NCBI RefSeq assembly: GCF_963576675.1
Contig: NC_088912.1
Span: 100,903,895 to 100,967,894, forward strand
DNA from: Euphorbia lathyris
Taxonomy: Eukaryota; Streptophyta; Magnoliopsida; Malpighiales; Euphorbiaceae
DNA: 64,000 nucleotides
Direction of reading: 5' to 3'
Within the stretch, counting starts at the first letter, position 1. Each line of letters begins with the position of its first letter. The translations under genes were made by a program, and so were the position numbers. The notes beneath the pieces were generated by a model. The model did not search any database, had not been told where the DNA came from, and was given only the letters and a program-made list of their open reading frames with translations. Shown here piece after piece: positions 1-9,778 of this stretch.

Positions 1-120
1 TCCACCGATAGATTTTGAAAGGCATAATTTAGCCAATGAAGTCCATCAGTTGCCTTTTCCATCTCCACCATTCGAATCCCACCAAAATGAGTTCATCAGA
101 CGTTCAAGCTCCGCAAAAAG
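1..120 (-). pseudogene. LINE (L1-type) reverse transcriptase C-terminal fragment
   Basis: Read on the minus strand, this edge of the window translates to a stretch with AELERLMNSFWWDSNGG, a stop, and then KLCLSKSIGG. That pattern (MNSFWW, then KLCLPKxxGG) is the conserved end of plant non-LTR retrotransposon reverse transcriptases. There is an in-frame stop and no room for the catalytic YxDD region, so it is a dead scrap that continues off the left edge. The CACTA element at 124 is inserted next to it. Confidence 0.6.
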
Positions 121-149
121 TAACACTACTAGAAATTGCCTGATTGCTG

Positions 150-293
150 ACGGAATTTTTTGACGGAATGAAGGTTCCGTCAAAATAATTTGGCAGGAAC
201 ATTCCCGCCGTTTTGACTGACATTATATTTTGACGGAAATATATACCGTCAGATATGCTGACGGAATTGTTGACGGAATACTCCGTCAGAACA
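150..293. repeat. Left subterminal repeat array of CACTA element
   Basis: Repeated short motifs TGACGGAAT, TTGACGGAA and inverted TTCCGTCA occur every 15-30 bp. In CACTA elements such subterminal repeats bind the TNPA-type transposase subunit. The same motif fills the other end at 4035-4280. Confidence 0.8.
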
Positions 294-864
294 TTTTAAG
301 TCATTAATATAAATTATAATTAGATATTTGTATATTAATATTTTATTTTATCTTAATAATCTAATTTTCAAAATAAATCGTAAAGTATATAAAAATAAAA
401 ATTATATTGTTCTAACTTGAATGTTTATTATTATTTAGCTCTAAATTTTAAAAAACCCTAATAAACACCAACTTTATAATGCTGTGTCATTTTTTTTTTT
501 GAAACAATGCTGTATCATTTTTTATAAAGGCTTTTCATTGTAATTTTCACATATTACTCTCTGTCTTTTTTTTTTTTGGTAGAAATTACTCTCTGTCTTT
601 TAAGTCTAAAACCATTTCATCAAATAAAATAAGGTTGGATCATTTGATTCAAACGGTTGTAATTAAACTCATCTCTTTTCTCTTGTGAATATTAAACTTT
701 AAAAAATCCTAACTTTGAATTAATTTTTAATTTCTTATATCTATTGTATATATAAACAAAAATTAAAATTTTAACATTCGTGCACCATAATTATAATAAT
801 TATAAATTTTTATTCATATTATAGTTTATTTGTTTCTATATATATAAATGCTCCATATTTTAAT

Positions 865-1440
865 GGGATACAGTGCAAAATATCTCTAACATTAACAGTC
901 AGGAGCAATTTTACCCCTAACATTTAAAATGTTGCAATTTTATCCCTAATGTTTGCAACAAAGAGCAAATTTACCTATAACGTTAGTAAGTTGAGTCAAT
1001 TTGAGAAATAATTTATCAAACTGTCTTCTCAATAATGAATCATGTTATCTACATTTCACATTTGCGTTATTTTATCATTAATTAGTAACAAATCACAACA
1101 ATATAAACATACGTGAATTTCATTTAAGAAAAAAATTAAAAAATTATGCTATATTTTGTACAACTTAGACAAAAAAAATACAAATATTTCGTCGAATTTA
1201 AAAATATTAATCTCCAATTCTTTTATTAAATCACGAAAAATGTGAATTTGTTTTTTTTTTTTGGAACGAATTGGTATGGAACTGTTGCAGAATAAGGAAC
1301 AAAATATATGTCTTTTATAATGATCTCTGAAATTAATCAAATTTACCAACGTTAGCGGTAAATTTGCTCTTAGCTACCAACGTTATGGATAAAATTACAC
1401 ATAACTGTCAACATTAGAGGTATTTTTTGCACTTTATCCC
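865..1440. mobile_element. MULE-type MITE nested inside the CACTA element
   Basis: The left end GGGATACAGTGCAAAA and the reverse complement of the right end GGGATAAAGTGCAAAA match, and the similarity extends for about 60 bp into long imperfect inverted repeats. A 9-bp direct repeat TATTTTAAT flanks the element (856-864 and 1441-1449), the target duplication size of Mutator-like elements. It is 576 bp long with no coding capacity. The uninterrupted sequence CTCCATATTTTAATTTTAAG also occurs at about 1591, giving an internal reference for the empty site. Confidence 0.85.
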
Positions 1441-1790
1441 TATTTTAATTTTAAGATTAGAAAATCATATTCTTTCTGCTTACGTTGTTTATTCATATTT
1501 ATAAATTTAGAATCATATTAATGGTTTACTTAAATGTTTATAAATTTAGATTCATAATAATATTGATGTTTTTTTTTTCTGTATAGATAAATGCTCCATA
1601 TTTTAATTTTAAGATGAAAAACACAACAAACATCCAATGAAAAATGTGATTAATATAGTTTCAATAAAAAATCTTATTATTATTATTATTATTATTATCT
1701 GGGTAAAATGAGCATTTTGCCAAGATGATTAATCCTAACCATTGATCTAATTCGAATCAGATTGTTTAGAATGAAAACCTAATAACCTCA

Positions 1791-1797
1791 TATAAAA
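1791..1797 (+). promoter_or_regulatory. TATA-box-like element inside CACTA transposon
   Basis: TATAAAA is followed by a CT-rich tract typical of a plant 5' leader, including a (CTCC)n run at 1923-1968, and by ATGs at 1849 and 2015. It may drive the transcript unit carried by the transposon. This is inference from composition only. Confidence 0.4.
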
Positions 1798-1922
1798 GTC
1801 TCACTTATTCTCTCTCATCCTTATTTCATACGCCTCTCATTTTCTCTCATGGAAGATCTCTCTCTTCATTTCTGCGCAAAAAATTAACCTCTTTGGTGCG
1901 CCATCTCTCCCAGCTCCGATCG

Positions 1923-1968
1923 TTCTCTCTCTCTCCCTCCCTCCCTCCCTCCCTCCCTCCCTCCCTCC
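1923..1968. repeat. CT/(CTCC)n simple repeat
   Basis: About 45 bp of CT dinucleotides passing into CTCC tetranucleotides. It lies between the TATA-like box at 1791 and the short ORF at 2015, in a position resembling a pyrimidine-rich 5' UTR. Confidence 0.9.
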
Positions 1969-2014
1969 ATATCAACAGTGGCAGACATTCTTCTCGTCGT
2001 TCTCCTATTTTACG

Positions 2015-2125
2015 ATGTCAGGCATTCCAATGGTGGTATTAGTTGAAAGATTGGAGAAATGTTGGGGGCATGAATCAGTGGAAATATTTCTGATTTTAAT
2101 GGAAGGTTTCACTTCAGGTATGTAA
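2015..2125 (+). other. Short exon-like ORF (36 aa) within CACTA transposon, unrecognised
   Basis: An ATG at 2015 opens a 36-codon frame beginning MSGIPMVVLVERLEKCWGHE and closing at 2123-2125. A CAG/GTATGT context at 2117-2118 looks like a 5' splice donor near its end, so this may be a first exon rather than a complete peptide. It lies downstream of a TATA-like box and CT-rich leader. I do not recognise the protein. It could be a captured host exon or the start of the transposon's own degenerate gene. The AG/GT-bounded segment at about 2957-3003, with codons for ELETDQVLKQLKLIQM, could be a later exon. Confidence 0.3.
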
Positions 2126-3110
2126 TTTGGTATGCTAACTGTTTAGCTTAGAGAAATTTTCAAGTCCCCATTTCAAGATCTAATAATGGGTATAATATAC
2201 TAAGTTGATTTGATGTTATTGAAAATTAGCAATTTAACCAAATTTGAGAACTATTGGGATAATTGCTTTAAGCATAAGGAGAAATAGGTTGAAGTGGATA
2301 ACTATTAGTCGACAACAATATCTTGATGCTTATCTGGTTCTTGCATAAGCATAGTTGAAGCCTGTTCTTCTACATATGTGGGGTTATTGAGTTTTGTGCA
2401 CACAATAACATGGCTTGTGCATTTTTTGCAGATGCATATTATCTTTCTTATGGGTTTATGGCTAGTTCTTCCTATTGGAGAAATCATGTTGAGATTTAGT
2501 ATATGACTTCATATTGACATTTTGATTGATTGTGACTGTTTCTGATAATTTCTTATGTGCACAGGTTTGGTAACACAGTTCAGCATCCTTCATTCAGATC
2601 CCTAAAGCTCTAAGTACATATATGAACTACAAATAAGTTTTTCAGTTTCATGATAAGCTTTTTGAACCTGCTAAGTAGGTACTAATAATTAATTTATTTG
2701 GATGTTACAGTGCTAGTTGCAACTCTTTGAAACAAAAGAAGTTTAAAGGCAAAGTAGTAGGAGAAATGAAATGGGGTTAATTCAACTTGTTGTCATTGAT
2801 CTAGCTGGTAAAATTTCATTATGTTAACTTAAATATAAATGGCAAAGTCATTTGGTTTTTAGATTTTGCTTTATGAAAGTTCACTACTATTAAATTGCTT
2901 TGGAAACTTAGTCATATATATATTCATGATGGAATTTCCTTTTGCGTATTTTCAGGAGCTAGAGACAGATCAAGTTCTGAAGCAACTAAAGCTCATTCAG
3001 ATGGTATGAATCTGCTTTAAATTTCATTTTGTTTTGTTGTTTTTATTGCGAAATAGGTAGTTGCACCTTGAAGCAACTAAAGCTCATTCAGATGCTAAAC
3101 TTTTCTATTT

Positions 3111-3360
3111 CTTTTTTTTATATGCATCTGATTGCTATATGTGTTTCAATTCTTTGGCAAGTTCCAACTTTGGATCTCCAGATTTTTGCAGTAGCAGTTA
3201 AAGGGATGAAACTTTCCTAAACCATGTTGGTTCCTGCTTTTTTATTATATGCATCTGATTGCTATTTGTGTTTCAAGTCTTTGACAAGTTCCAACTTTGC
3301 ATCTCCAGATTTTTACAGCAGCAGTTCAAGGGCTGAAGCTTTCCTGAACCATGTTTTCCT
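3111..3360 (+). repeat. Tandem duplication of a ~125-bp gene-like segment in CACTA element
   Basis: Two diverged copies (about 3111-3228 and 3229-3355) share TATGCATCTGATTGCTAT, then CAAGTTCCAACTTTG, then ATCTCCAGATTTTT, and end in CCATGTT. The second copy is open and reads TSSNFASPDFYSSSSRAEAF; the first has stops. It looks like a duplicated exon of a degraded gene. The product is unknown. Confidence 0.6.
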
Positions 3361-3521
3361 GCTTTGTGAATTAGATTTTAAAGACAAAAGGGGCATCAAG
3401 AAGTTAATTACAAGTTGCAAATGTTCAAATCAGTAACAGATCCAAGTTTTGCTTGTCACTACTTTGCTGTCATACTCGTTATCACTTGTAAGTGCACTAG
3501 TCGAAGGTTGTTCACGTATCG

Positions 3522-3639
3522 CCATGATTTAGTTGACTCGATAGTCTAGTCGATACATTGTATTAATAGAAATATGTACACCATGATTTAGTTGACTCGA
3601 TAATCTAGTCGATACATTGTATTAATAGAAATATGTACA
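3522..3639. repeat. 59-bp tandem duplication
   Basis: Two adjacent 59-bp units (3522-3580 and 3581-3639) starting CCATGATTTAGTTGACTCG differ at only one visible base (GATAGTC versus GATAATC). This is a young slippage or unequal-exchange product inside the CACTA element. Confidence 0.9.
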
Positions 3640-4034
3640 AACATGCAGTCGAGAAACTAATAGATTATGAGATTTTGGAGTTGAAGTAGACAAATAGTGT
3701 ATTAGTATAATGTCTTCTTTTTTGTGTATAGATAAAACTTGATGTAAATTAGCATACTCACTGATTGCTAATTTAATTTATGAGTTTGCCACTTTTATTT
3801 ATGTTATTGGCTCCCTTCAATCCAAATGTTGAAATGTGAGTATATATATTTATAAAATCAGTTCTCATTTATGAATACTATTTATATACAAAAAAAAATC
3901 ATTTATGAACATATAAAAAAATCTACAAACGGAATAACAGCCAAAATTATATATATATTGATGGAATTAAAATGAAAACTTTCAATGAAAACGTAGACTG
4001 TTTTGACGATTTAAACGTCAATAAAAACGTTAGC

Positions 4035-4285
4035 ATATTCCGTCAATAAATACATTAGTATTTACGTCAGGATATTTTGACGGTTTAAACATCAATAAAA
4101 TTGTCAGAATATTTTGACGGAAATATTCCGTCAATGCTACGTCAATATGATATTCCGTCAAAATTCCGTCAATAAGTTTTACCCACGCATGTATATTTGA
4201 CGGTTTTCTATCCGTCAGCATTCCGTCAGCCAAGTGATTTTCGACGGAATTTTGAAGTTTACTGACGGAAATTTCCGTCATTAAA
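4035..4285. repeat. Right subterminal repeat array of CACTA element
   Basis: Dense ATTCCGTCA / TGACGGAA motifs in both orientations mirror those at 150-293 and run up to the terminal inverted repeat at 4293-4304. Confidence 0.8.
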
Positions 4286-4307
4286 CAAGTATTTTCTTGT
4301 AGTGTAA

Positions 4308-5016
4308 CTGAACTCTTGAAATGAATTTATCCACTTATCGGTAGTTTCAACTTAGAGTACTCATTAATTTCGACGACTACCAACTCGTCAAATGGAACCT
4401 TTCTTTGTCTAACTCACCCTCGTATGAAGGTAGGTCAATCTTAAGTTTGAAGGCATCATCCCTCTCGAATTTCCCAAGGTACCCTTCCCTAACATGGTGA
4501 TTATTAAGTTATGGGGTTTCTCCAGCAACACCCACACGTATGTTACTTATGTGACCAACAACCCTTATATTCCCAACATTTCTAAGGGTGCCATCATCCC
4601 CAACATCATCAAATCTGTCACTATCGCTATCAGTATTATGAAAAAAAAACATAGATAAGTCTTCTCACCTCGTGGTCCCTAAGACCCATTTGAGGGGGCG
4701 ATAGATGTGCCAAATGTAGTATGGGCGGCGGTGAAGGTGGTGGGGTGGGCTATCTTTGAGGTTGTGGCTCTAGAATACCTTCCCTCCGATGGTTAGGTCC
4801 TCTAGTGGGTGGTCGGATCAAGGTTAACACTTCGAGTTTGAAATTTTCCAGGGAGGTGGTCATCTTCTAGAGCCTTTCTTCTGTTTTGCCCCCATCACTC
4901 AATACTAACTCTCGTGGTCAGCTCTTCATACCTCCGGTCATTATTAGCTTCCTGGGATCTTGAGGTTGTCTTGGTTGAACCACTGCTAAAAGAAGTTTCG
5001 GGTTAGGAAACGATTA
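4308..5016 (-). pseudogene. Degenerate Ty3-gypsy gag / 5' internal region
   Basis: On the minus strand, about 4370-4480 encodes GKFERDDAFKLKIDLPSYEG, which resembles the start of the plant gypsy gag core (FKxKIDLPxFxG). Stops and frameshifts follow. Upstream on that strand, toward 5016, the sequence passes through a leader to a primer binding site and an LTR end, the order expected for a 5' LTR-PBS-gag remnant. No protease or polymerase is present. The CACTA insertion lies immediately beyond it. Confidence 0.55.
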
Positions 5017-5030
5017 GCCTTGATACCAAC
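5017..5030 (-). other. Primer binding site (tRNA-Met type) of minus-strand gypsy remnant
   Basis: On the minus strand the sequence GTTGGTATCAAGGC follows directly after an LTR end in ...TGTATCA. It is a variant of the plant TGGTATCAGAGC site complementary to initiator tRNA-Met. Confidence 0.6.
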
Positions 5031-5495
5031 TGATACAGATTTAAAATGAACTTGATGATTTTAATCGTAAATCAAATAAGAGTTTCCTCTCTAGCAAAAC
5101 TAGAAGGAGTTAATCCCAAGATATATGTATGAAAACCTTACTCTCAAAGAGAAATTTGTTTGATTAATAAAAAGTTGAGTTCATCCTTACAAACATGAGG
5201 TTTAAATACTTCCCTTAAAGAAATATAATGGACATAATTATCTTTATTAGGGTTACAACATAAGAAAGAACATAAAGGATATAAGCATATGATATATGGA
5301 CAAATAATACTAAATGGCACAGACATTGTCAGCTGGTTTCCTTCATAAGGAAGCAAAGTTTAACCCTTGCAGAGGAAGCAATCTCAAGGAGTCGCCTATT
5401 GTACTCTTCTAAGATACGCCTTCAGTGCTCTTCAGGATACGTTTTCAAAGATACGCCTTCATTGCTCTTCTAGGATACGCTCTTGTAAGCTTTTT
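5031..5495 (-). mobile_element. LTR remnant of minus-strand retrotransposon
   Basis: The piece begins TGATACAGATTT on the plus strand, which is a CA-ending LTR when read on the minus strand, directly abutting the PBS. Its far part (5395-5485) contains short repeats of a GATACGCCTTCA / GCTCTTCTAGGATACG type. The outer LTR boundary cannot be placed because the pentanucleotide satellite starts at about 5497. Confidence 0.45.
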
Positions 5496-5496
5496 T

Positions 5497-7922
5497 AGGG
5501 TAACGTAACGTAACGTAACATCACGTGACGTAACGTGATATAACATAACGTAACGTGACGTAACGTAACGTAACGTAACTTGACGTGACATGACGTGACG
5601 TGACGTAACGTAACGTGACGTGACGTGACGTGACGTGACGTGACGTGACGTGACGTGACGTGACGTGACGTGACGTCACGTGACGTGACGTGACGTGACG
5701 TGACGTAACATGGCGTAGCGTAATATAACATAAGGTAACGTAACTTTATGTAACATACTATAACGTAACGTAACGAAACGTACCATAACGAAACGTAACA
5801 TGACGTAACGTAACGTAACGTAACGTAATGTGACGTGACGTAACATAACGTAACGTAACGTGACGTGACGTGACGTGACGTGACGTAACGTAACGTAACG
5901 TAATGTAATGTGATGTGATGTGATGTACTGTGATGTAACGTAACTTTATGTAACATACTATAACGTAATGTAACATAATGTAACGTACCATAACGTAACT
6001 TTATGTAACATATTATAACGTAACGAAATGTAATTTAACGTATTGTAACGTAACATACTGTAACGTAACATAACATAACATAAAGTAACGTAACGTAATG
6101 TAACGTAACGTGACGTGGTGTGACGTGAGGTGAGGTGACGTGACGTGACGTGACGTAACGTAACGTAACGTAACGTGACGTGACGTAACATAACGTGACG
6201 TGACGTGACGTGACGTCACGTGACGTGACGTAATGTGACGTGACGTGACGTGATGTGACGTGACGTAATGTGACGTGATGTGATGTAATGATAACGTAAC
6301 GTGATGTGACGTGCTAAATCATTTTGTCACAAACTTAACGTGACGTGATGTGACGTGACGTAATGTAACGTAACGTGATGTGACGTGACGTAATGTGACG
6401 TGACGTGACGTAACGTGACGTGGCGTGACGTAACGTGACGTGACGTAACGTGACGTGACGTGACGTGACGTGACGTGACGTAACGTAACGTAACGTAACG
6501 AGTCGTAACGTAACATAACGTAACTTAACATAACGTAATGTTACGTTACATCACGTAATGTTACGTTACGTCACGTAATTTTACGTTATGTCACGTAACG
6601 TAACTTGACGTGACTTAAAGTAACGTGACGTGACGTGACGTGACGTAACGTAACGTAACGTAAGGTAACTTTATGTAACATACTATACCATAACAAAAAA
6701 TAATATAATGTACTGTAACGTAACATACCGTAACACAGTGTAACGTAATGAATCGTAACGTAACGTAATAAAACGTAACGTAACGTACCGTAATGTAATG
6801 TACCATACTGTAACATAACATATAGTAACGTAACATACCATAACATACAGTAACGTTACATAATATAACGTGGCGTGGCGTGACGTAACTTAACGTGACG
6901 TGACGTGACGTGACGTAACGTAACGTGAGGTGACGTAACGTAACGTGTCGTAACGTAACATAACGTAACTTAACATAACGTAATGTTACGTTACATCACG
7001 TAATGTTACGTTACGTCACGTAATTTTACGTTATGTCACGTAACGTAACTTGACGTGACTTAAAGTAACGTGACGTGACGTGACGTAACGTAACGTAACG
7101 TAAGGTAACTTTATGTAACATACTATACCATAACAAAAAATAATATAACATACTGTAACGTAACATACCGTAACACACTGTAACGTAATGAAACGTAACG
7201 TAACGTACCGTAATGTAATGTACCATACTGTAACATAACATATAGTAACGTAACATACCATAACATACAGTAACGTTACATAATATAACGTGGCGTGGCG
7301 TGACGTAACGTAACGTGACGTGACGTGACGTGACGTAACGTAACGTGACGTGACGTGACGTAACGTAACGTGTCGTAACGTAACATAACGTAACTTAACA
7401 TAACGTAATGTTACGTACATCACGTAATGTTACGTTACGTCACGTAATTTTACGTTATGTCACGTAACGTAACTTGACGTGACTTAAAGTAACGTGACGT
7501 GACGTGACGTAACGTAACGTAACGTAAGGTAACTTTATGTAACATACTATACCATAACAAAAAATAATATAACGTACTGTAACGTAACATACCGTAACAC
7601 ACTGTAACGTAATGAAACGTAACGTAACGTACCGTAATGTAATGTACCATACTGTAATATAACATATAGTAACGTAACATACCATAAGATACAGTGTTAC
7701 ATAATATAACGTAACGTAACGTGAAGTAACGTAATGCAATGCAACTTAACGTAACGAAATGCAACGTAACGTAACGTAATGCAACGTAACGTAACGTAGT
7801 GTGACGAGTCGTAACGTGACATGACGTAACGTGATTTTACGTAAGGTGACATAACGTAACATGACTTTACGTAATGTGATGTAACGTAATGTATCTTAAG
7901 TAACATTCTGTAACGTAACGTA
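5497..7922. repeat. Pentanucleotide satellite (TAACG/TGACG)n, 2.4 kb
   Basis: Almost every 5-mer is TAACG, TGACG or a one-step transition of these (TAATG, TGATG, TAACA). Because 15 nt equals three units and five codons, the reverse complement stays open by chance and yields long pseudo-ORFs rich in RHVTS and RYVTL, which are not genes. The first kilobase is the purest. From about 6540 the array acquires a higher-order structure. The satellite starts next to an LTR remnant and ends at the segment beginning GTTAATCGAGA. A shorter diverged copy occurs at 27781-28306. Confidence 0.95.
6540..7700. repeat. Higher-order repeats (~425-445 bp) within the pentanucleotide satellite
   Basis: The landmark ACTTGACGTGACTTAAAG recurs at 6603, 7048 and 7472 (spacings 445 and 424 bp), each followed by the same run including ACCATAACAAAAAATAAT and preceded by an inverted-orientation patch of GTTACGTTACATCACG type. 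Three units are therefore stacked, which is evidence for unequal exchange on top of pentamer slippage. Confidence 0.85.
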
Positions 7923-8057
7923 ATTGTTAATCGAGATATTATATTATATTACATTATTATTGTTTTCTATAGAAAATAATTAACATAATTGTTAATCCAA
8001 GCACCATAAATGATTTAAAAAAAACACTATGAATAATCATTGTACAATCTAATATAT
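7923..8057. other. AT-rich spacer, no feature seen
   Basis: AT-rich unique sequence at the 5' start of the duplicated block; its counterpart is at about 28307-28445. I see no gene or element ends here. Confidence 0.5.
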
Positions 8058-8059
8058 TA

Positions 8060-8347
8060 CTCCCTCCATTCTCAAATAAGTATAGTTTTAGATAATTGTT
8101 TTTGTTCTTTTTTAAGTGTCGTTTTCGTTTTTCAATAAAATTTAGTATAGGTTTTTGGTCTAAGCATTTAAATTTTATCTTGATTTATGTGTTTTTTGAG
8201 CTTTCAAAGTTTTTTCTCCAATCATTATAAGAGAGAGAATTTTTATTTAGTTAATCCATGTAAATTTATTAATTTAAGTGCACATTAATTGTGTTTCTTA
8301 ATTTGTGTGAAAATTCTAAAACGACACTTATTTGAGAATGGAGGGAG
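8060..8347. mobile_element. Stowaway (Tc1/mariner) MITE, 288 bp
   Basis: The termini CTCCCTCCATTCTCAAATAA and its reverse complement are perfect for about 20 bp and carry the CTCCCTCC signature of Stowaway elements. A TA dinucleotide flanks both sides (8058-8059, 8348-8349). The paralogous site at about 28444 reads TATTAGTAACTAAT with no insertion, so this copy inserted after, or was lost from, the other block. Confidence 0.92.
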
Positions 8348-8349
8348 TA

Positions 8350-9395
8350 GTAATTAATGTACCTTACTAAATTTTCATCCCATTAAATGTTGTGGGTTTT
8401 TTATTCTATTTATTAAACGTGGGTTCATCAACAACCCACGAATTATTAGTTTTATTAATTATTATTAAATGTTATAGTTGTTTTACATGGATAGAACTCT
8501 CCATTTTTTTCACTTTGGCCATTATATAGGTAACGGCTGCTCGATCCATCTTATTACGTGGGGGGAAATCAAATTCATGAAAATCCTTCCAAATTTTCAT
8601 TGCAAATTTTTGTTCCACTAATACATCCCGCCTTAATTTGTCCACGAAATATATAAGTATTATTTTTATTTGGTTCATTCATAGTTTTGCATAAAAACCG
8701 CAGATTTTGTACAGATTATATCAAATGTATGACAACAATCACCTACATCTCCTCTGTGATTTGTTGATCAATATTGAATGAATTGCATCTCTAAATCAAA
8801 TTATATTATTTATTGTTACTTTTTTTCCAGGTGAAATATATGATAAACTCCAAAATTATCCAATGAAGTTTTGATATTCAAGTTGAATTTTAAGGTATTA
8901 GTTTCAAATCTTGAGCAATTCATTTTTACTTGTTTGCTGGCTATATATTTTTATTGACTTATGCTTAGTCTTCTGGTTTTTAATATGAATATTTGGATAT
9001 CTTTTTCATTTTCTTTGGTTACTCTTGCATTTCTTTGTATATTATCTTGAAAGTGTTGTTTAATTTTTGCAGACGATTTTTAAGATGATGTCCAAGACTT
9101 TACTGGATGTGAAGCTTCACTTTGGAGATACTGAACATATGTTTTTTAGATAGATTTATCAATTAAATGTAATTTTAAGCACTCTATATCAATAGTATTT
9201 GGTTTATATTTGTTGTTTGGGACAAATGAATATCTTAAAATTCTTATATTTGAATGATTGTTGATAATACTTTGTGAATATAAATGCATCTGGTTGTTAT
9301 GATTTTTCTATGATTGTCATAGTTGCTAATTTTAAACTAAAATATATATATATTCACGTGGTTAATATTATTCATCTTCAACCATAAGTTTAAAA
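8350..9395. other. Low-complexity spacer, shared by both blocks, no confident gene
   Basis: This kilobase has a diverged copy at 28450-30300. A minus-strand frame at 8472-8678 (68 aa, including RRDVLVEQKFAMKIWKDFHE) and an exon-like plus-strand stretch at 9072-9152 preceded by TTTTTGCAG (codons for MMSKTLLDVKLHFGDTEHMF) may be residues of a transposon gene. Neither is recognisable, and neither is clearly better conserved than its surroundings between blocks. Confidence 0.35.
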
Positions 9396-9778
9396 TTTAT
9401 AGCTAATACATAACTTATGGCTATGATTTTTGCAAGCTTATGGCTTTGACATACGAATATTTGTCGGAAAGAAGTTAATGAAAATTAGCTACAAACATTG
9501 TTAAAAGTAGCTAAAGTATTTTGTAGCTATTTAAATTAATATTTTGCTACAGGTTTAATATTTTCATTGCAATATATAATACTAATTTAGCCACATTTTT
9601 AATATTTTGTAGCTATATTATTAGTTATTAGTTACAGTTAACTTAAATTACGTAGCTAAAGTTTTAGCTATGCAACTTCTAGCTACGAAAATTTTTATTG
9701 TAGCTAAATCATTTTGTCACAAACTTTATTACTCTAGCCACAACTTTACCCGTGGCGATAGATGTTATTTGTTGCAAT
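9396..9778. mobile_element. Subterminal region of a CACTA-like element abutting BAHD pseudogene
   Basis: About a dozen TAGCTA / GTAGCTA / TAGCCAC motifs in both orientations are packed into 380 bp, as in CACTA subterminal regions. In the paralogous copy the stretch ends TTATTTGTAGTAG exactly where BAHD homology begins, resembling the TTTCTTGTAGTG terminus of such elements. Here the end has drifted to TTATTTGTTGCAATTG. The opposite terminus was not found. Confidence 0.45.

Larger units (their letters stand above)
124..4304. mobile_element. Non-autonomous CACTA (EnSpm/CMC) DNA transposon, 4.18 kb
   Basis: The left end reads CACTACTAGAAA and the right end, reverse complemented, reads CACTACAAGAAA, which is a classic CACTA terminal inverted repeat. 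The trinucleotide TAA flanks both sides (121-123 and 4305-4307), matching the 3-bp target duplication of the family. Both ends carry dense subterminal TGACGGAAT/ATTCCGTCA motifs in both orientations, the expected transposase-binding layout. No TNP2-like transposase is visible. The interior holds a promoter-like CT-rich segment, gene-like exon fragments, two local tandem duplications and a nested MULE-MITE. Probably a cis-element mobilised by an autonomous relative elsewhere. Confidence 0.9.

Noticed and set aside
5495..7906. Many long minus-strand ORFs (60-153 aa) rich in HVTSRYVTLR repeats
   Set aside because: A pentamer lacking stop-forming combinations stays open in several frames at once. 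The frames overlap each other, have no start context, and translate pure satellite. The same applies to 27696-28195.
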